Assembly (NCBI RefSeq): GCF_029633915.1
Contig: NZ_CP091092.1
Location: 1,860,001-1,924,000 of the forward strand
Origin: Methanomicrobium antiquum
Lineage (GTDB): Archaea; Halobacteriota; Methanomicrobia; Methanomicrobiales; Methanomicrobiaceae
Direction: 5' to 3'
Length of the DNA: 64,000 nt
Positions 46,548-55,080 of the stretch are shown here, piece after piece. Position 1 is the stretch's first letter, and every line of letters begins with the position of its first letter. A program made the position numbers and the translations under genes. The notes beneath the pieces are model-generated. The model searched no databases. It saw only the letters and a list, made by a program, of their open reading frames with translations, and was not told the DNA's origin.

Positions 46548-47087
46548 TTAAAGACTTTTATTCAAAAATACTTCAAAATACTTAGTTTAAATTCAAATTG
46601 GCTTTAATTTAACCTTTTTAACTTTTTAACTTTTTTTAACTTTTAAAATATCACAAATGAAACTTATCTTTCTGAAATTCCGGCTATTACATGAAAGTTA
46701 TCTTGAAAAATTCAATGAAACAACAATTTCAGACAAAACCAGACAAAAGTTTGATAAAAAAACGTTCATAAAATTCTATTGGAATTTTATTTCATGCAAC
46801 TTTTCATTTAAACTACGAAGTAGCTTTCATATGAATCAAATTTTATTTTCATGGCAAAAAACGTCCATGATAATTTTTTTCATGCTAACTGTTTCATGTA
46901 AGTTACGAAGTAACTTTCATGTAAAACCCGCATGATGAGCTTTTTTCATCACACAAAAAAGTGATGAAAGTCTATCAGGAATTTTGACTTTCATTGCAAA
47001 TATCTTTTCAGATTACTCACCCCTCTAAATTCATGATGAGAAAGATAATACTATTAAAAATACAAACCTAAATGCAGGAGTAATAAT
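46548..47087. other. 540-base gap holding the largest repeat composite
   Basis: Contains the composite repeat at 46756-46994. The left part near 46590-46640 is T-rich (ctttttaactttttaac repeated). An aggagt ribosome binding site precedes ribH. A 92-residue frame that crosses the gap runs through the hairpins and is not regarded as a gene. Confidence 0.6.
46756..46994 (+). repeat. Composite hairpin repeat, 239 bases, two copies plus third module
   Basis: Left unit (46756-46830): aaaaaaacgttcat, then variant arms aaaattctattggaatttta, and a second hairpin with aactacgaagtagcttt. Second unit (46856-46921): aaaacgtccatgataatttttttcatg, then catgtaagttac-gaa-gtaactttcatg. The third module (about 46930-46994) has tcatcac/gtgatga and ends in ttgactttcat. 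It is the longest member of the family in the window. Confidence 0.88.
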
Positions 47088-47492
47088 ATGACTATAAAAT
47101 TAGGATTCGTAGTCGCTGAATTTAACCGCGATCTGACATATATGATGGAAATTGAAGGAGAAGAGCACGCTAAATTCCTCGGTGCCGAGGTCAGTGAGAG
47201 AATCTATGTCCCGGGCGCATATGACATGCCGCTTGCAATTAAAAAACTTCTTAAAAACGACAATATTGACGCAGTGGTAACAATCGGCTGTGTAATTGAA
47301 GGTGCAACCCATCATGATGAAATTGTCGTATCACACGCGGCAAGAAAAATAATCGATCTGTCACTTGAATTTAACAAGCCGGTAACACTTGGAATATCAG
47401 GGCCTGGTATGACACGCCTTGAAGCAACAGACAGAATTGACTATGCAAAACGTGCTGTTGAATCTGCTGTAAAACTTGTCCAGAGGCTTTAA
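47088..47492 (+). CDS. ribH: 6,7-dimethyl-8-ribityllumazine synthase
   Basis: Condenses 5-amino-6-ribitylaminouracil with dihydroxybutanone phosphate. The 134 residues include [33 protein letters not shown] (the active-site histidine loop) and the [14 protein letters not shown] ending. The aggagtaa site is seven bases before the ATG. The archaeal form assembles as a capsid-like multimer. Together with ribC it completes the last two steps of riboflavin synthesis, and its substrate is also used for F420 via cofH. Confidence 0.95.
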   Translation: MTIKLGFVVAEFNRDLTYMMEIEGEEHAKFLGAEVSERIYVPGAYDMPLAIKKLLKNDNIDAVVTIGCVIEGATHHDEIVVSHAARKIIDLSLEFNKPVTLGISGPGMTRLEATDRIDYAKRAVESAVKLVQRL

Positions 47493-47569
47493 AACCTTAA
47501 TCTGGCAAAAAACTATAAAAGCGGTCGAAGAATTTGTTCCTTAAAAGCTTAATTTAAGCGTGGCTAAAT

Positions 47570-48703
47570 ATGAAAAAGCTCTCTGAAAAGATTTCAAGTA
47601 TAGCTCCGTCTGCGACAATTGAGATTGCAGACAAAGCCAGGAAGATGAAAGCACAGGGTCTGGATGTAATTTCTCTCTCTATCGGAGAACCTGATTTTGA
47701 CACACCGGCCCATATAACAAAAGCCTGTATAGAAGCGCTTGAATGCGGAAAAACACATTACGAAGCAAGCCAGGGGCTTTTGGAACTTAGAGAAGCAGTA
47801 TCTGACAAACTTAAATCAGAGAACAACATCCCTGCCAAAGCGACTGATATTATAATTGCATGCGGTGCTAAAAACAGCATATCAGAAGCTATGGAAGCAT
47901 GCTTAAATCCCGGCGATGAAGTAATAATACTTGATCCTTCATGGGTAAGTTACGAGCCTGCGGTTCAGATGGCGGGGGGAATTTCTGTTCATCACTCTCT
48001 TAACCGTGACAATTTTCAGGCAGATGACACAATTCTTGAAAAAATTTCAAAAAACACCAAGATGATTGTGTTTAACTCACCCTCAAATCCGACAGGTTCT
48101 GTTTTAAACAGCGATTCTCTTACTCTTTTGAAAGATGTCTGCGAGGATAACGATATTATTGCCCTCTCAGATGAGATTTATGAGAAGCTCATTTATGAAA
48201 AAAAGCACGTCTCAATAGCATCAATAGGGGATATGCATGAGAGGACAATTACAATAAACGGCTTTTCAAAGGCATACGCAATGACCGGCTGGAGGCTTGG
48301 ATATTCACATGCGCCTGAAGAGATTACAAAAGCGATGACAAAAGTCCAGCAACACACAATAAGCCATCCTGCCTCTTTTGCAATGTGGGGCGGAGTTGCG
48401 GCTTTAAGGGGCAGTCAGAATTGTGTTTTGGAGATGCGTGAGGAATTTGACAGGCGCAGAAAATTCCTCATTGGTGCATTAAACAAAATCGGTTATAAAA
48501 CAGCGCCTGCTGACGGTGCCTTCTACGCATTTTTAAGAGTTGACGGGGATGATATGAAAATCTGCAGTGACTGGCTTGAAAACGCACATGTCGCAACAAC
48601 CCCCGGAACTGCATTTAATGCACCGGGATGGGTAAGAATATCATATGCCGCCGGAATGGATACATTAAAAGAGGCAGTACGCCGCATTGAAAATTCAGGA
48701 TAA
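47570..48703 (+). CDS. Aspartate/aromatic-type aminotransferase (class I)
   Basis: A PLP enzyme of 377 residues. It has the class I fold signatures SIGEPDFDTP, the PLP-binding NSPSNPTGSVL, DEIYEKLIY and the lysine site GFSKAYAMTGWRLGY, with the carboxylate-binding Arg in GWVRISYAAG. The closest known groups are archaeal aspartate aminotransferases that also accept aromatic or other amino acids; the exact substrate pair is uncertain. The ribosome binding site is weak (gtggct). The next gene starts 12 bases after the stop. Confidence 0.9.
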   Translation: MKKLSEKISSIAPSATIEIADKARKMKAQGLDVISLSIGEPDFDTPAHITKACIEALECGKTHYEASQGLLELREAVSDKLKSENNIPAKATDIIIACGAKNSISEAMEACLNPGDEVIILDPSWVSYEPAVQMAGGISVHHSLNRDNFQADDTILEKISKNTKMIVFNSPSNPTGSVLNSDSLTLLKDVCEDNDIIALSDEIYEKLIYEKKHVSIASIGDMHERTITINGFSKAYAMTGWRLGYSHAPEEITKAMTKVQQHTISHPASFAMWGGVAALRGSQNCVLEMREEFDRRRKFLIGALNKIGYKTAPADGAFYAFLRVDGDDMKICSDWLENAHVATTPGTAFNAPGWVRISYAAGMDTLKEAVRRIENSG

Positions 48704-48714
48704 AGGGGCATTTC

Positions 48715-49440
48715 ATGGACAATCCGGAAGAGAAACCAGTATCATTTCTTTCCGGACTATCTCATGCAGGAATTATTCTTTTTAATCTGACTATTCCATT
48801 CATAATAGGAGGAATCTGGTTTTTCTGTGTTTTTTTGATAACACCGTTTGAGATTTTTGAAAAATTAATGGGACTTATGGTCATAAACCTTATCCCGCCA
48901 GCAGGAAAGGAGAGTGTTATCCCGCTTGGAATTGCATTTGGTATCCCATGGTGGCTTATTGCCGCATCCACAACAGTAATGGACATCTGTGGTGCACTTT
49001 TTATGACGCTGAACTTTGATCTGGCACTTAAAATCCCGATTCTGGGACGCTGGATAAATGCAGTTATGAAAACAGGAGAGGAGTTTTTCTCATCACACAC
49101 GTGGCTTGAAAAAGTCTCACAGGCAGGTCTTGTACTTTTCGTTGTTGTTCCCTTCCAGGGTTCAGGCGGAATCGGCGGAACAATTGTAGGCAGAATGCTT
49201 GGAATTTCAAAATTAAAGGTATTTTTGTCGATAGCTCTTGGTGCATTTATAGGCTCTTTTTTAATCGCACTTGGAGTTGAATATATTATTGATCTTTTTA
49301 ATTTTGACCCTGTTATTGCGGCAGTGGCACTTTCTGCAATAATGATAATTATTGCCACCGGATATTTTATAAAAGGAAAATTCGATAAAAAATTAAGAAG
49401 CGGATTTAAAAAGAAGACTAAACTTTCCAAAAAGTGGTAG
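48715..49440 (+). CDS. COG2426 small-molecule exporter-like membrane protein (copy 1)
   Basis: A 241-residue membrane protein with about six hydrophobic segments. The signature PPAGKESVIPLGIAFGIPWWLI and the later GSGGIGGTIVGRMLGI are typical of the Sm_multidrug_ex family, proposed to export small toxic molecules but poorly characterised. The C-terminus is lysine-rich (KKKTKLSKKW). A ggggc site precedes the ATG. It shares much of its sequence with the gene at 50158. Close coupling with the upstream aminotransferase is visible (12 bases). A gap of GC-rich hairpins separates the two paralogues. Confidence 0.85.
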   Translation: MDNPEEKPVSFLSGLSHAGIILFNLTIPFIIGGIWFFCVFLITPFEIFEKLMGLMVINLIPPAGKESVIPLGIAFGIPWWLIAASTTVMDICGALFMTLNFDLALKIPILGRWINAVMKTGEEFFSSHTWLEKVSQAGLVLFVVVPFQGSGGIGGTIVGRMLGISKLKVFLSIALGAFIGSFLIALGVEYIIDLFNFDPVIAAVALSAIMIIIATGYFIKGKFDKKLRSGFKKKTKLSKKW

Positions 49441-50157
49441 AGCACTTAATTTTTGAGTTTTTTTCTGTTATCCTTTTTGACTCTTCGCCATATTTCTGAT
49501 CACCCTAATTTGGAATTGATTTGTCGCGATGTACACAATATCCCCGGGAACCGGAGGGGCTTAGCCCCCCTCCGGGGACCTATCGTAAGCGGGGTGGGTT
49601 TAAGGGAGGGGCCTGTCCCCTCCCTTGCTAATAATCGATTAGCTTTGATTGTCTTCCAGTCAAGGCCAGTAACCTAAGAAACTGATGAAATCTTCCATAT
49701 CAATAATCTTAAAAGCCCACAAATGAGAACATATGTGTGAATGCAGAAATGCATTCCCTCCATTTGTAATGTTTATTGGACATATCATCACATTTGGAGG
49801 TTATTCTCTAAGTTGTTTCTCTTTTTGGATAGTCCTAACTTTCAGAAAAATGGAGAAGAACCTCCTTCTTTTCAAGGTCTTATATTATCTTTTTTAGTAT
49901 TTGCAGTATCAATTCTTTTTTAGTTTTTTACAATTTTTTTTATTTTTTATTTCTTTCTTTTTCAATTTTTTTTATTTTTTATTTCTTTCTTTTTCAATTT
50001 TTTTTATTTTTTATTTCTTTTTCAATTTTTTTTATTTTTTTTTCTTTTCAATTTTTTTATTTTTTTTTATTTCTTTTCAATTTTATATCCCCTTTTTTTC
50101 AGGTTTTGTAATAATTTAGTGCTGTTTTTATCTACATTTAGGTACCACATTTATTAA
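49441..50157. other. 717-base gap with GC-rich hairpins and T-rich microsatellite
   Basis: Three parts. At 49540-49630 two strong GC hairpins lie in tandem (listed separately). At about 49740-49800 a pair of imperfect inverted arms (cctccatttgtaatg / catcacatttggagg) and gaatgc-agaaat-gcattc are seen. From about 49900 to 50100 the DNA is T-rich with repeats of tttttatttctttctttttcaa. A frame crossing the first part and others in the T tract are not credible genes. It may be a relic of a mobile element, but no transposase is left. Confidence 0.55.
49540..49630. repeat. Pair of GC-rich hairpins in AT-rich DNA
   Basis: Hairpin A: ccggagggg (49551-49559) pairs with cccctccgg (49567-49575), or alternatively ccccgg (49542-49547) with ccgggg (49572-49577). 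Hairpin B: aagggagggg (49602-49611) pairs perfectly with cccctccctt (49617-49626) around cctgt. The GC content is far above the surroundings. This looks like a REP-type or transposon-end structure, but could be a structured RNA. Confidence 0.75.
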
Positions 50158-50850
50158 ATGAATACAGCGCCTGGCAATATTACACAAAATATGACACGGG
50201 CAGGAAGAATTTGTTTTAACTTCCTTTTTCCTTTTGCACTCCTCGGCGCTTTTATTTTTATACTTTTTATATCCCTTCCATACGAGATTTTTCTTGCGCT
50301 TCTCGGCCTGATGGGAATCTATTTTGTTCCGCCTGCAGGAAAAGAAAGCGTTATACCTCTCGGAATTTCGCTTGGGATTCCGTGGTGGCTTATTGGAACA
50401 GCAATTGCGATGATGGATATAGTATCAACGCTTTTTATGATTCTGAACTTTGATCTTGCACTAAAAATTCCTATTCTTGGAGACCGCTGGATGCGTTCAT
50501 TTATGGAGCACGGAGAAGAGTTCTTCGCAAAACACAGATGGATTGAAAAATTCTCATCTCTTGGACTGGCAATATTTGTAATGATTCCTATGCAGGGAAC
50601 AGGAGGTATCTCAACACCAATTGTTGGACGAATGATAGGAATACCCGGCAAAAACGTTCTTCTTGCAGTAATCACAGGTTCTCTTGCCGGATGTTACCTG
50701 ATTGCGCTTGGATCAGAATTTATAAAAGATCTCTTCATAGCAGATATAAAACTGGGTGCAGGAGCGGTAATAATTATAGCTTTATTATTTGCCGGCGGAG
50801 TTTTCCTCTGGAACAAAAATAAAAGAAAACTAAGAGAAAGAACTCCATAA
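50158..50850 (+). CDS. COG2426 small-molecule exporter-like membrane protein (copy 2)
   Basis: A 230-residue paralogue of the gene at 48715. The matching segments include PPAGKESVIPLGISLGIPWWLI, LNFDLALKIPILG, HGEEFFAKH and GTGGISTPIVGRMIGI. Both proteins have the same number and order of hydrophobic segments and a basic C-terminus. No strong ribosome binding site lies before the ATG; ggtacc lies about 14 bases upstream. The two copies are separated by 717 bases and probably arose by tandem duplication. Their substrates are unknown. The gene is followed by a 526-base gap with a repeat. Confidence 0.85.
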   Translation: MNTAPGNITQNMTRAGRICFNFLFPFALLGAFIFILFISLPYEIFLALLGLMGIYFVPPAGKESVIPLGISLGIPWWLIGTAIAMMDIVSTLFMILNFDLALKIPILGDRWMRSFMEHGEEFFAKHRWIEKFSSLGLAIFVMIPMQGTGGISTPIVGRMIGIPGKNVLLAVITGSLAGCYLIALGSEFIKDLFIADIKLGAGAVIIIALLFAGGVFLWNKNKRKLRERTP

Positions 50851-50982
50851 ATAACTCACTAAATTAAACATTAAATTTAATTTTAACTGCAAAATAACTG
50901 GAAAATAAATTAAACTTTAAAAAAATTTAACTTAAAAATTTAAATTCAAAAAAAAATCTTCTTCAATTGGGGAATTTTCTGA

Positions 50983-51024
50983 TGTTGAATTTGAATATAT
51001 AATTGTTGAATTTGAATATATAAT
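50983..51024. repeat. Perfect 21-bp tandem duplication
   Basis: The unit tgttgaatttgaatatataa plus a final t occurs twice without a mismatch, at 50983-51003 and 51004-51024. It directly abuts the hairpin repeat at 51029. Confidence 0.95.
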
Positions 51025-51028
51025 ATTA

Positions 51029-51107
51029 CATGAAAATTACATTTGTAACTTACATGAAACAGTTAGCATGAAACCTTGCATGAAATATAATTTCATGGAC
51101 GCTTTTT
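51029..51107 (-). repeat. Hairpin repeat copy, reverse orientation
   Basis: On the minus strand: aaaaagcgtccatgaaattat, atttcatgcaaggtttcatg, ctaactgtttcatgtaagttac and further arms. On the plus strand the final hairpin is followed by gacgcttttt. It is located 180 bases past the stop of the second COG2426 gene. Confidence 0.82.
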
Positions 51108-51376
51108 ATGCAAAAAAATATTTGAAAAAGCCTTCATGATTCCAAAGGGGAAAAAAAAGATATAATCCTCACCTTTGATATAACACTCAGGAGTTTTGGA
51201 CCGCCACCAGGCTTTTTTAAGATTTATAGTTGAAATCAAAGACTGAATACTAAATGAATCCGGGTAAATGAATCAGGGCTTTAAAACACATAATTAAAGA
51301 CAATATTAAAACATATTCTATCAAATAGTTAAACTCTGTTCAAAATAATACATAATTAAAAAATGGAGCTTTAAAA

Positions 51377-51799
51377 ATGGAGGATAAAAAGAAGGTTCTT
51401 TTCATATGCAACCACAATGCAGGCCGCTCGCAGATGGCAGAGGCTATCTTAAATCACCGCTATGGCGACAGATACAAAGCTTTTAGTGCAGGAATTAATC
51501 CGTCAGAGAGCATCAATTCAAATACGGTTGAGGTTTTAAAAGAGGTTGGAATAGATGTTTCTGATAAAAAACCAAAGGGTATACTGCCTTTTTTGGATGA
51601 CGTTTTTGATGTTGTTGCTATGACATGTGAGTGTGGAAATACATGCCCGATGTTTCCCCGGCACAATACCCTAATCAAAGTAAACTTCAAAGATCCTTAT
51701 CACTTTTCAGGTTCAAAAGAGGAGATTTTAAAGGGTTTCAGAGGTGTCAGAGAGGATATTTCAGATTGGATTGATGAATATTTCAAAAACAATTCGTGA
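51377..51799 (+). CDS. Low-molecular-weight phosphatase / ArsC-like protein
   Basis: The 140 residues carry the CX5R phosphate loop at the N-terminus (Cys11 to Arg17, FICNHNAGRSQMAEAILNH), the GINPSESIN and DKKPKG segments, and AMTCECGNTCP with KDPYHFSGSKEEIL, which supplies the acid and distal cysteines. This arrangement fits the thioredoxin-coupled arsenate reductase branch or a protein-tyrosine phosphatase; the choice cannot be made from sequence. A ggagc site precedes the ATG. The next gene is a small cysteine-rich protein, which would fit a metal- or arsenic-related pair. Confidence 0.85.
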   Translation: MEDKKKVLFICNHNAGRSQMAEAILNHRYGDRYKAFSAGINPSESINSNTVEVLKEVGIDVSDKKPKGILPFLDDVFDVVAMTCECGNTCPMFPRHNTLIKVNFKDPYHFSGSKEEILKGFRGVREDISDWIDEYFKNNS

Positions 51800-51850
51800 A
51801 ACAAAAAGACTTGTAAAACCGATTCAATATCAAAGAGAGGATTTTAAAAA

Positions 51851-52225
51851 ATGAAGGAAGTAAAGGTAAAAATTTTGAAAAACGCCTATAACCCCGGTGC
51901 AATGCCAATATGCCCCGATACCGGACGTCATCCAAAATTAGTTGCATCAGAAATGAACAAACTGCTAAAAGAAGATAACATTGAAGTATCATATGAGGAA
52001 AAAGAGGCAGAAATCCCAAAAAATCTTTTATTTTTAATTACAGTAAATGATAAAACATTAGAAGAGCTTGTGCCACTACCAGACCCTTCAAAATACTGCG
52101 GGATGTCATGCGATTCATGCGGAGGCATTTCATCTTCCGGTGGAAGTCAGGGATGTGTCAGAGGATATAATGAAGTGCCGGAGTCTGTGTTAAGGCTTGC
52201 AATCAAAAAAGCGGCTTTTCTTTGA
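51851..52225 (+). CDS. Cysteine-containing small protein, 124 aa
   Basis: No family is named. The product starts MKEVKVKILKNAYNPGAMPI, with a conserved-looking CPDTGRHPKLVASEM segment. Its second half has the cysteine cluster YCGMSCDSCGGI followed by SSSGGSQGC, which could bind a metal or cofactor. The C-terminus is a basic helix (LRLAIKKAAFL). A gaggatt site lies before the ATG. It follows the ArsC-like gene by 51 bases on the same strand, so they are likely one unit. Confidence 0.6.
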   Translation: MKEVKVKILKNAYNPGAMPICPDTGRHPKLVASEMNKLLKEDNIEVSYEEKEAEIPKNLLFLITVNDKTLEELVPLPDPSKYCGMSCDSCGGISSSGGSQGCVRGYNEVPESVLRLAIKKAAFL

Positions 52226-52324
52226 TTAAAAACGATAATATAAGATATGTTTCAAAAAAAAAAGATCTTTGCGGGAGTTTATCCATCCACATAATATATA
52301 TAATTGATTAAAAGATATTTGTGC

Positions 52325-52963
52325 ATGATTTCCTTAAAGGAACTTTTGTTCTCTCCAAAGCAGTTCTTTGAAGAACTGAATAACAAACCGGAAAATCTTA
52401 AATTTCCGGCAATTATAATTTTTGTCTTAGCAGTTATCTCAGCAATAAGTGCGGCAATTGTAACATCTGCAACATCAGCCCTGTTTCCGGAGGAGATGGC
52501 TTTTCTTGCAGTAGTAATTACCGTTTTTACAATAGTATTCACTATTGTTTTTACATTTATATTATGGGTAGTGGCTGCAGGAATATTCCATATCATTTCA
52601 TCGTTTCTCAAAGCAAAGGGCACATTTAACCGTTCACTTGAGATAACCTCCTACGGAATGATTCCACAGATTTTCGGAACACTTCTTTCTTCTGTTCTCG
52701 TCTACATGCATTTTTCATCGCTAAATCTCTATCCTGTCTCTTCCCAGGCAGAGATTGAGGCTCTTACAACCGCAATCTCAACAGGCCCTCTGATGACCGC
52801 CGGAGGTATCATTTCACTGATATTTGTTCTATGGAGTGCAAACATCTGGATAATTGGTTTCATGAAATGCAGGGAAATGGATGTAAAAAGTGCATTGATT
52901 GCTGTAGGTATACCTGTTGGCATATACATTTTAGTATCCTTTGTAGCAATGTTTTTGCTATAA
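52325..52963 (+). CDS. Yip1-family membrane protein
   Basis: A 212-residue integral membrane protein with five hydrophobic segments (about 30-50, 63-90, 105-130, 150-165 and 180-205). The N-terminus SLKELLFSPKQFFEEL is the usual Yip1 opening in archaea and bacteria. The loop FLKAKGTFNRSLEITSYGMIPQ and the terminal MDVKSALIAVGIPVGIYI fit the family. A frame from 52304 adds seven residues through a TTG; ATG at 52325 is more natural. Function is not known in archaea. It is separated from the CARDB/ABC genes by 225 bases. Confidence 0.85.
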   Translation: MISLKELLFSPKQFFEELNNKPENLKFPAIIIFVLAVISAISAAIVTSATSALFPEEMAFLAVVITVFTIVFTIVFTFILWVVAAGIFHIISSFLKAKGTFNRSLEITSYGMIPQIFGTLLSSVLVYMHFSSLNLYPVSSQAEIEALTTAISTGPLMTAGGIISLIFVLWSANIWIIGFMKCREMDVKSALIAVGIPVGIYILVSFVAMFLL

Positions 52964-53188
52964 AGTGCTCATAATAAATCACTAAAAAAATTAAAATCAA
53001 TATCCTGATTTTTTTTGGCAGATACTCATGAATATTATGATGCATTATCTGTTTTCAGATTAATCAGGAGTGGAAAAAAAGTATAAATTAAGTCTTATCT
53101 AAAAAAAAGTCTTATCGCAACAGAAAAAATTCAAAAAAAAAACTTTGAAAAAAAAATTAAATTTTAAAAAAATTACGGATGTTAAAAA

Positions 53189-54352
53189 ATGATAAATAAA
53201 CCAATTCAATTGATTTCATTGCTTGCATTGCTCATATTTCTGGCAGTTCCCGCATCGGCCGCTGATACTTCAGTCTCATCTGCCGCTCAAATATCTGTCA
53301 TCTCATATGAATCAAATCCTTCAGTTTTAATGAAAGGTGATATAGCAACTGTAAAAGTGATTGTAAAAAACACAGGAACTGAAAATGTGGATATAAAACG
53401 TGCAACAATTCTTACAAAGGATTTGAATATTCTAAACGAACAGTCGTATGCAACCGTCGGTGCAATAGGACCTGATGTTTCAAAGGAATTTGTATTCACC
53501 TTAAAAGCAAAAAGTGACGGAATATTCTACCCCAGATTTTATCTTGATTTCTCTAATGGAGGCAGTCTTGGCTATCCGCTTATGACCAAGGTTGAATCAA
53601 GCCCGATTGAACTTTCTGTTCTTGAAAAACCCGATGTTTTCCAAAAAGATGTCAAATCAAATGTAAAACTTGTTGTTGGAAATCCAAGGGAAAATACTGT
53701 AAATGGAGTAATAATAAAACCGGTTAGTGATTCAGCCTCCTTTACACAGACAAGCATCTTTGTTGGAAAACTTGACCCTAACGAAAACAGGGAAATTGAA
53801 ATTGAAACAATTCCATCAAAGGACGGGGAGATAAAATTCATTGCAGAATACAGAAACGGCATAAACATCCATGAGACCGAAAAAACTATTCCTTTAATTC
53901 TGGGAGAAGACAAAAAATCAGCAGACCCGGTCGTCAACAACATTGAGATTCAGACAACCGGTAAAGGTTACAGGGTTTCAGGTGATGTTACAAATGCCGG
54001 TCTTAAAAATGCAAAATCTGTAGTTGTAACAACAAAAAGCCCTGCTGTTCCTATCGAGCCAAACCGGCTTTATGTCATAGGTGAACTTGAACCTGACGAT
54101 TTCTCTGGTTTTGACGTTGATTTTATTGTAGAAGAACAGGATTTTGCCCCTCTCCTCATCCAGTACAAAGATGAAGACGGAAATGACTACACAAAAACAA
54201 TCGACATAAAATTAAAGGATAGTTCATTGTCATTGAAGGGCCAGGACAAATCTGAAAATAGCGATGAAGGACTCCCTCTTGTTGCAATTATATTGATAAT
54301 CGCAATAATTGTAGTGATCTGCGGTGCAATATACTATTCCTGGAAGAAATAA
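53189..54352 (+). CDS. Secreted, C-terminally anchored CARDB-like protein
   Basis: The 387 residues start with a signal peptide (LISLLALLIFLAVPASA, then ADTS), followed by three beta-rich domains with the CARDB/NPCBM-like pattern VIVKNTGTENVDIKRATI, LVVGNPRENTVNGVIIKP and VTNAGLKNAKSVVVTT. The C-terminus has one membrane helix (VAIILIIAIIVVICGAIYY) and a short basic tail, giving an outside domain tethered to the membrane. It lies 20 bases upstream of a MacB-type ATPase gene, so it probably acts as the outside partner of that transporter, similar to COG1361 proteins in other archaea. Confidence 0.85.
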   Translation: MINKPIQLISLLALLIFLAVPASAADTSVSSAAQISVISYESNPSVLMKGDIATVKVIVKNTGTENVDIKRATILTKDLNILNEQSYATVGAIGPDVSKEFVFTLKAKSDGIFYPRFYLDFSNGGSLGYPLMTKVESSPIELSVLEKPDVFQKDVKSNVKLVVGNPRENTVNGVIIKPVSDSASFTQTSIFVGKLDPNENREIEIETIPSKDGEIKFIAEYRNGINIHETEKTIPLILGEDKKSADPVVNNIEIQTTGKGYRVSGDVTNAGLKNAKSVVVTTKSPAVPIEPNRLYVIGELEPDDFSGFDVDFIVEEQDFAPLLIQYKDEDGNDYTKTIDIKLKDSSLSLKGQDKSENSDEGLPLVAIILIIAIIVVICGAIYYSWKK

Positions 54353-54402
54353 CTCCAAATATTGAGAAATTTATGAATTCATTTTTTGGAGGTGACACAG
54401 GT

Positions 54403-55080
54403 TTGACAAAAAAAATGCCGGTTATAAGTCTTAAAGATGTAAGCAAGACCTATTCCCTTCCTTTTGGTGATGTAAAAGCACTAAAAAATGTGTATCTGGA
54501 TATAATGCAGGGGGATTTTGTCGCCATTATGGGCCCTTCAGGTTCAGGAAAGTCCACCATGTTAAATCTTGTCGGATCTCTTGATGTTCCGACATCCGGA
54601 AGCCTCTTTATTGACGGAACTGACATTAAAAAACTTACAGATCAGGAGCTTACAAGTTTAAGACGGGACACAATAGGGTTCATATTCCAGCAGTTTAATT
54701 TAATCCCGCTTCTGACAGTCAAAGAAAATGTCGAATATCCGTATATCATGAAATACAGGCACGCCGATAACGAGGGAAGATGTGAGGAGCTTTTATTCCG
54801 TGTCGGACTAACCGACCAGATGCTTCACCACAAACCAACCGAACTTTCCGGCGGACAACAACAAAGAGTCGCAATCGCAAGAGCACTTGTGAACAATCCT
54901 AAAATTCTCCTTTGCGATGAGCCTACAGGAAACCTTGACTCAAAAACCGGTGCACAGGTAATGGAACTCTTAAGTGAACTAAACGAGCAGGGAAAAACAG
55001 TTATCATGGTCACACATGACCAGAATATCGCTGAATATGCAAAACGCCAGATTGTCTTGAAGGACGGTGAGATTGTATGA
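54403..55080 (+). CDS. ABC transporter ATPase, MacB/LolD type
   Basis: A nucleotide-binding subunit of 225 residues. Walker A (MGPSGSGKST), Q-loop (FQQFNLI), ABC signature LSGGQQQRV, Walker B (ILLCDEPTG) and H-loop (MVTHD) are all present. A frame begins at ATG 54373, but a perfect ribosome binding site (ggaggtga, about 54388-54395) lies inside that extra part and about seven bases before a TTG at 54403, so that start is preferred: MTKKMPVISLKDVSKTY. The last four bases of the gene overlap the permease start (ATGA). Confidence 0.93.
   Translation: MTKKMPVISLKDVSKTYSLPFGDVKALKNVYLDIMQGDFVAIMGPSGSGKSTMLNLVGSLDVPTSGSLFIDGTDIKKLTDQELTSLRRDTIGFIFQQFNLIPLLTVKENVEYPYIMKYRHADNEGRCEELLFRVGLTDQMLHHKPTELSGGQQQRVAIARALVNNPKILLCDEPTGNLDSKTGAQVMELLSELNEQGKTVIMVTHDQNIAEYAKRQIVLKDGEIV

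Larger units (their letters stand above)
50851..51376. other. Gap with 21-bp duplication and hairpin repeat
   Basis: Holds a perfect 21-base tandem duplication (50983-51024) and a repeat copy (51029-51107). The rest is AT-rich without a gene. A ggagc lies before the start of the ArsC-like gene. Confidence 0.6.

Noticed and set aside
46657-46935. Frame of 92 codons after ablB
   Set aside because: Much of its length runs through the composite hairpin repeat at 46756-46994, so the open frame is a by-product of repeated AT-rich arms.
49453-49677. Frame of 74 codons through the GC hairpins
   Set aside because: The product mirrors two inverted repeats and lacks any start signal or protein-like pattern.
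49901-50119. 72-codon Phe-rich frame after the first COG2426 gene
   Set aside because: It lies in the T-rich tract at 49900-50100, shows a two-residue bias, and lacks a ribosome binding site.
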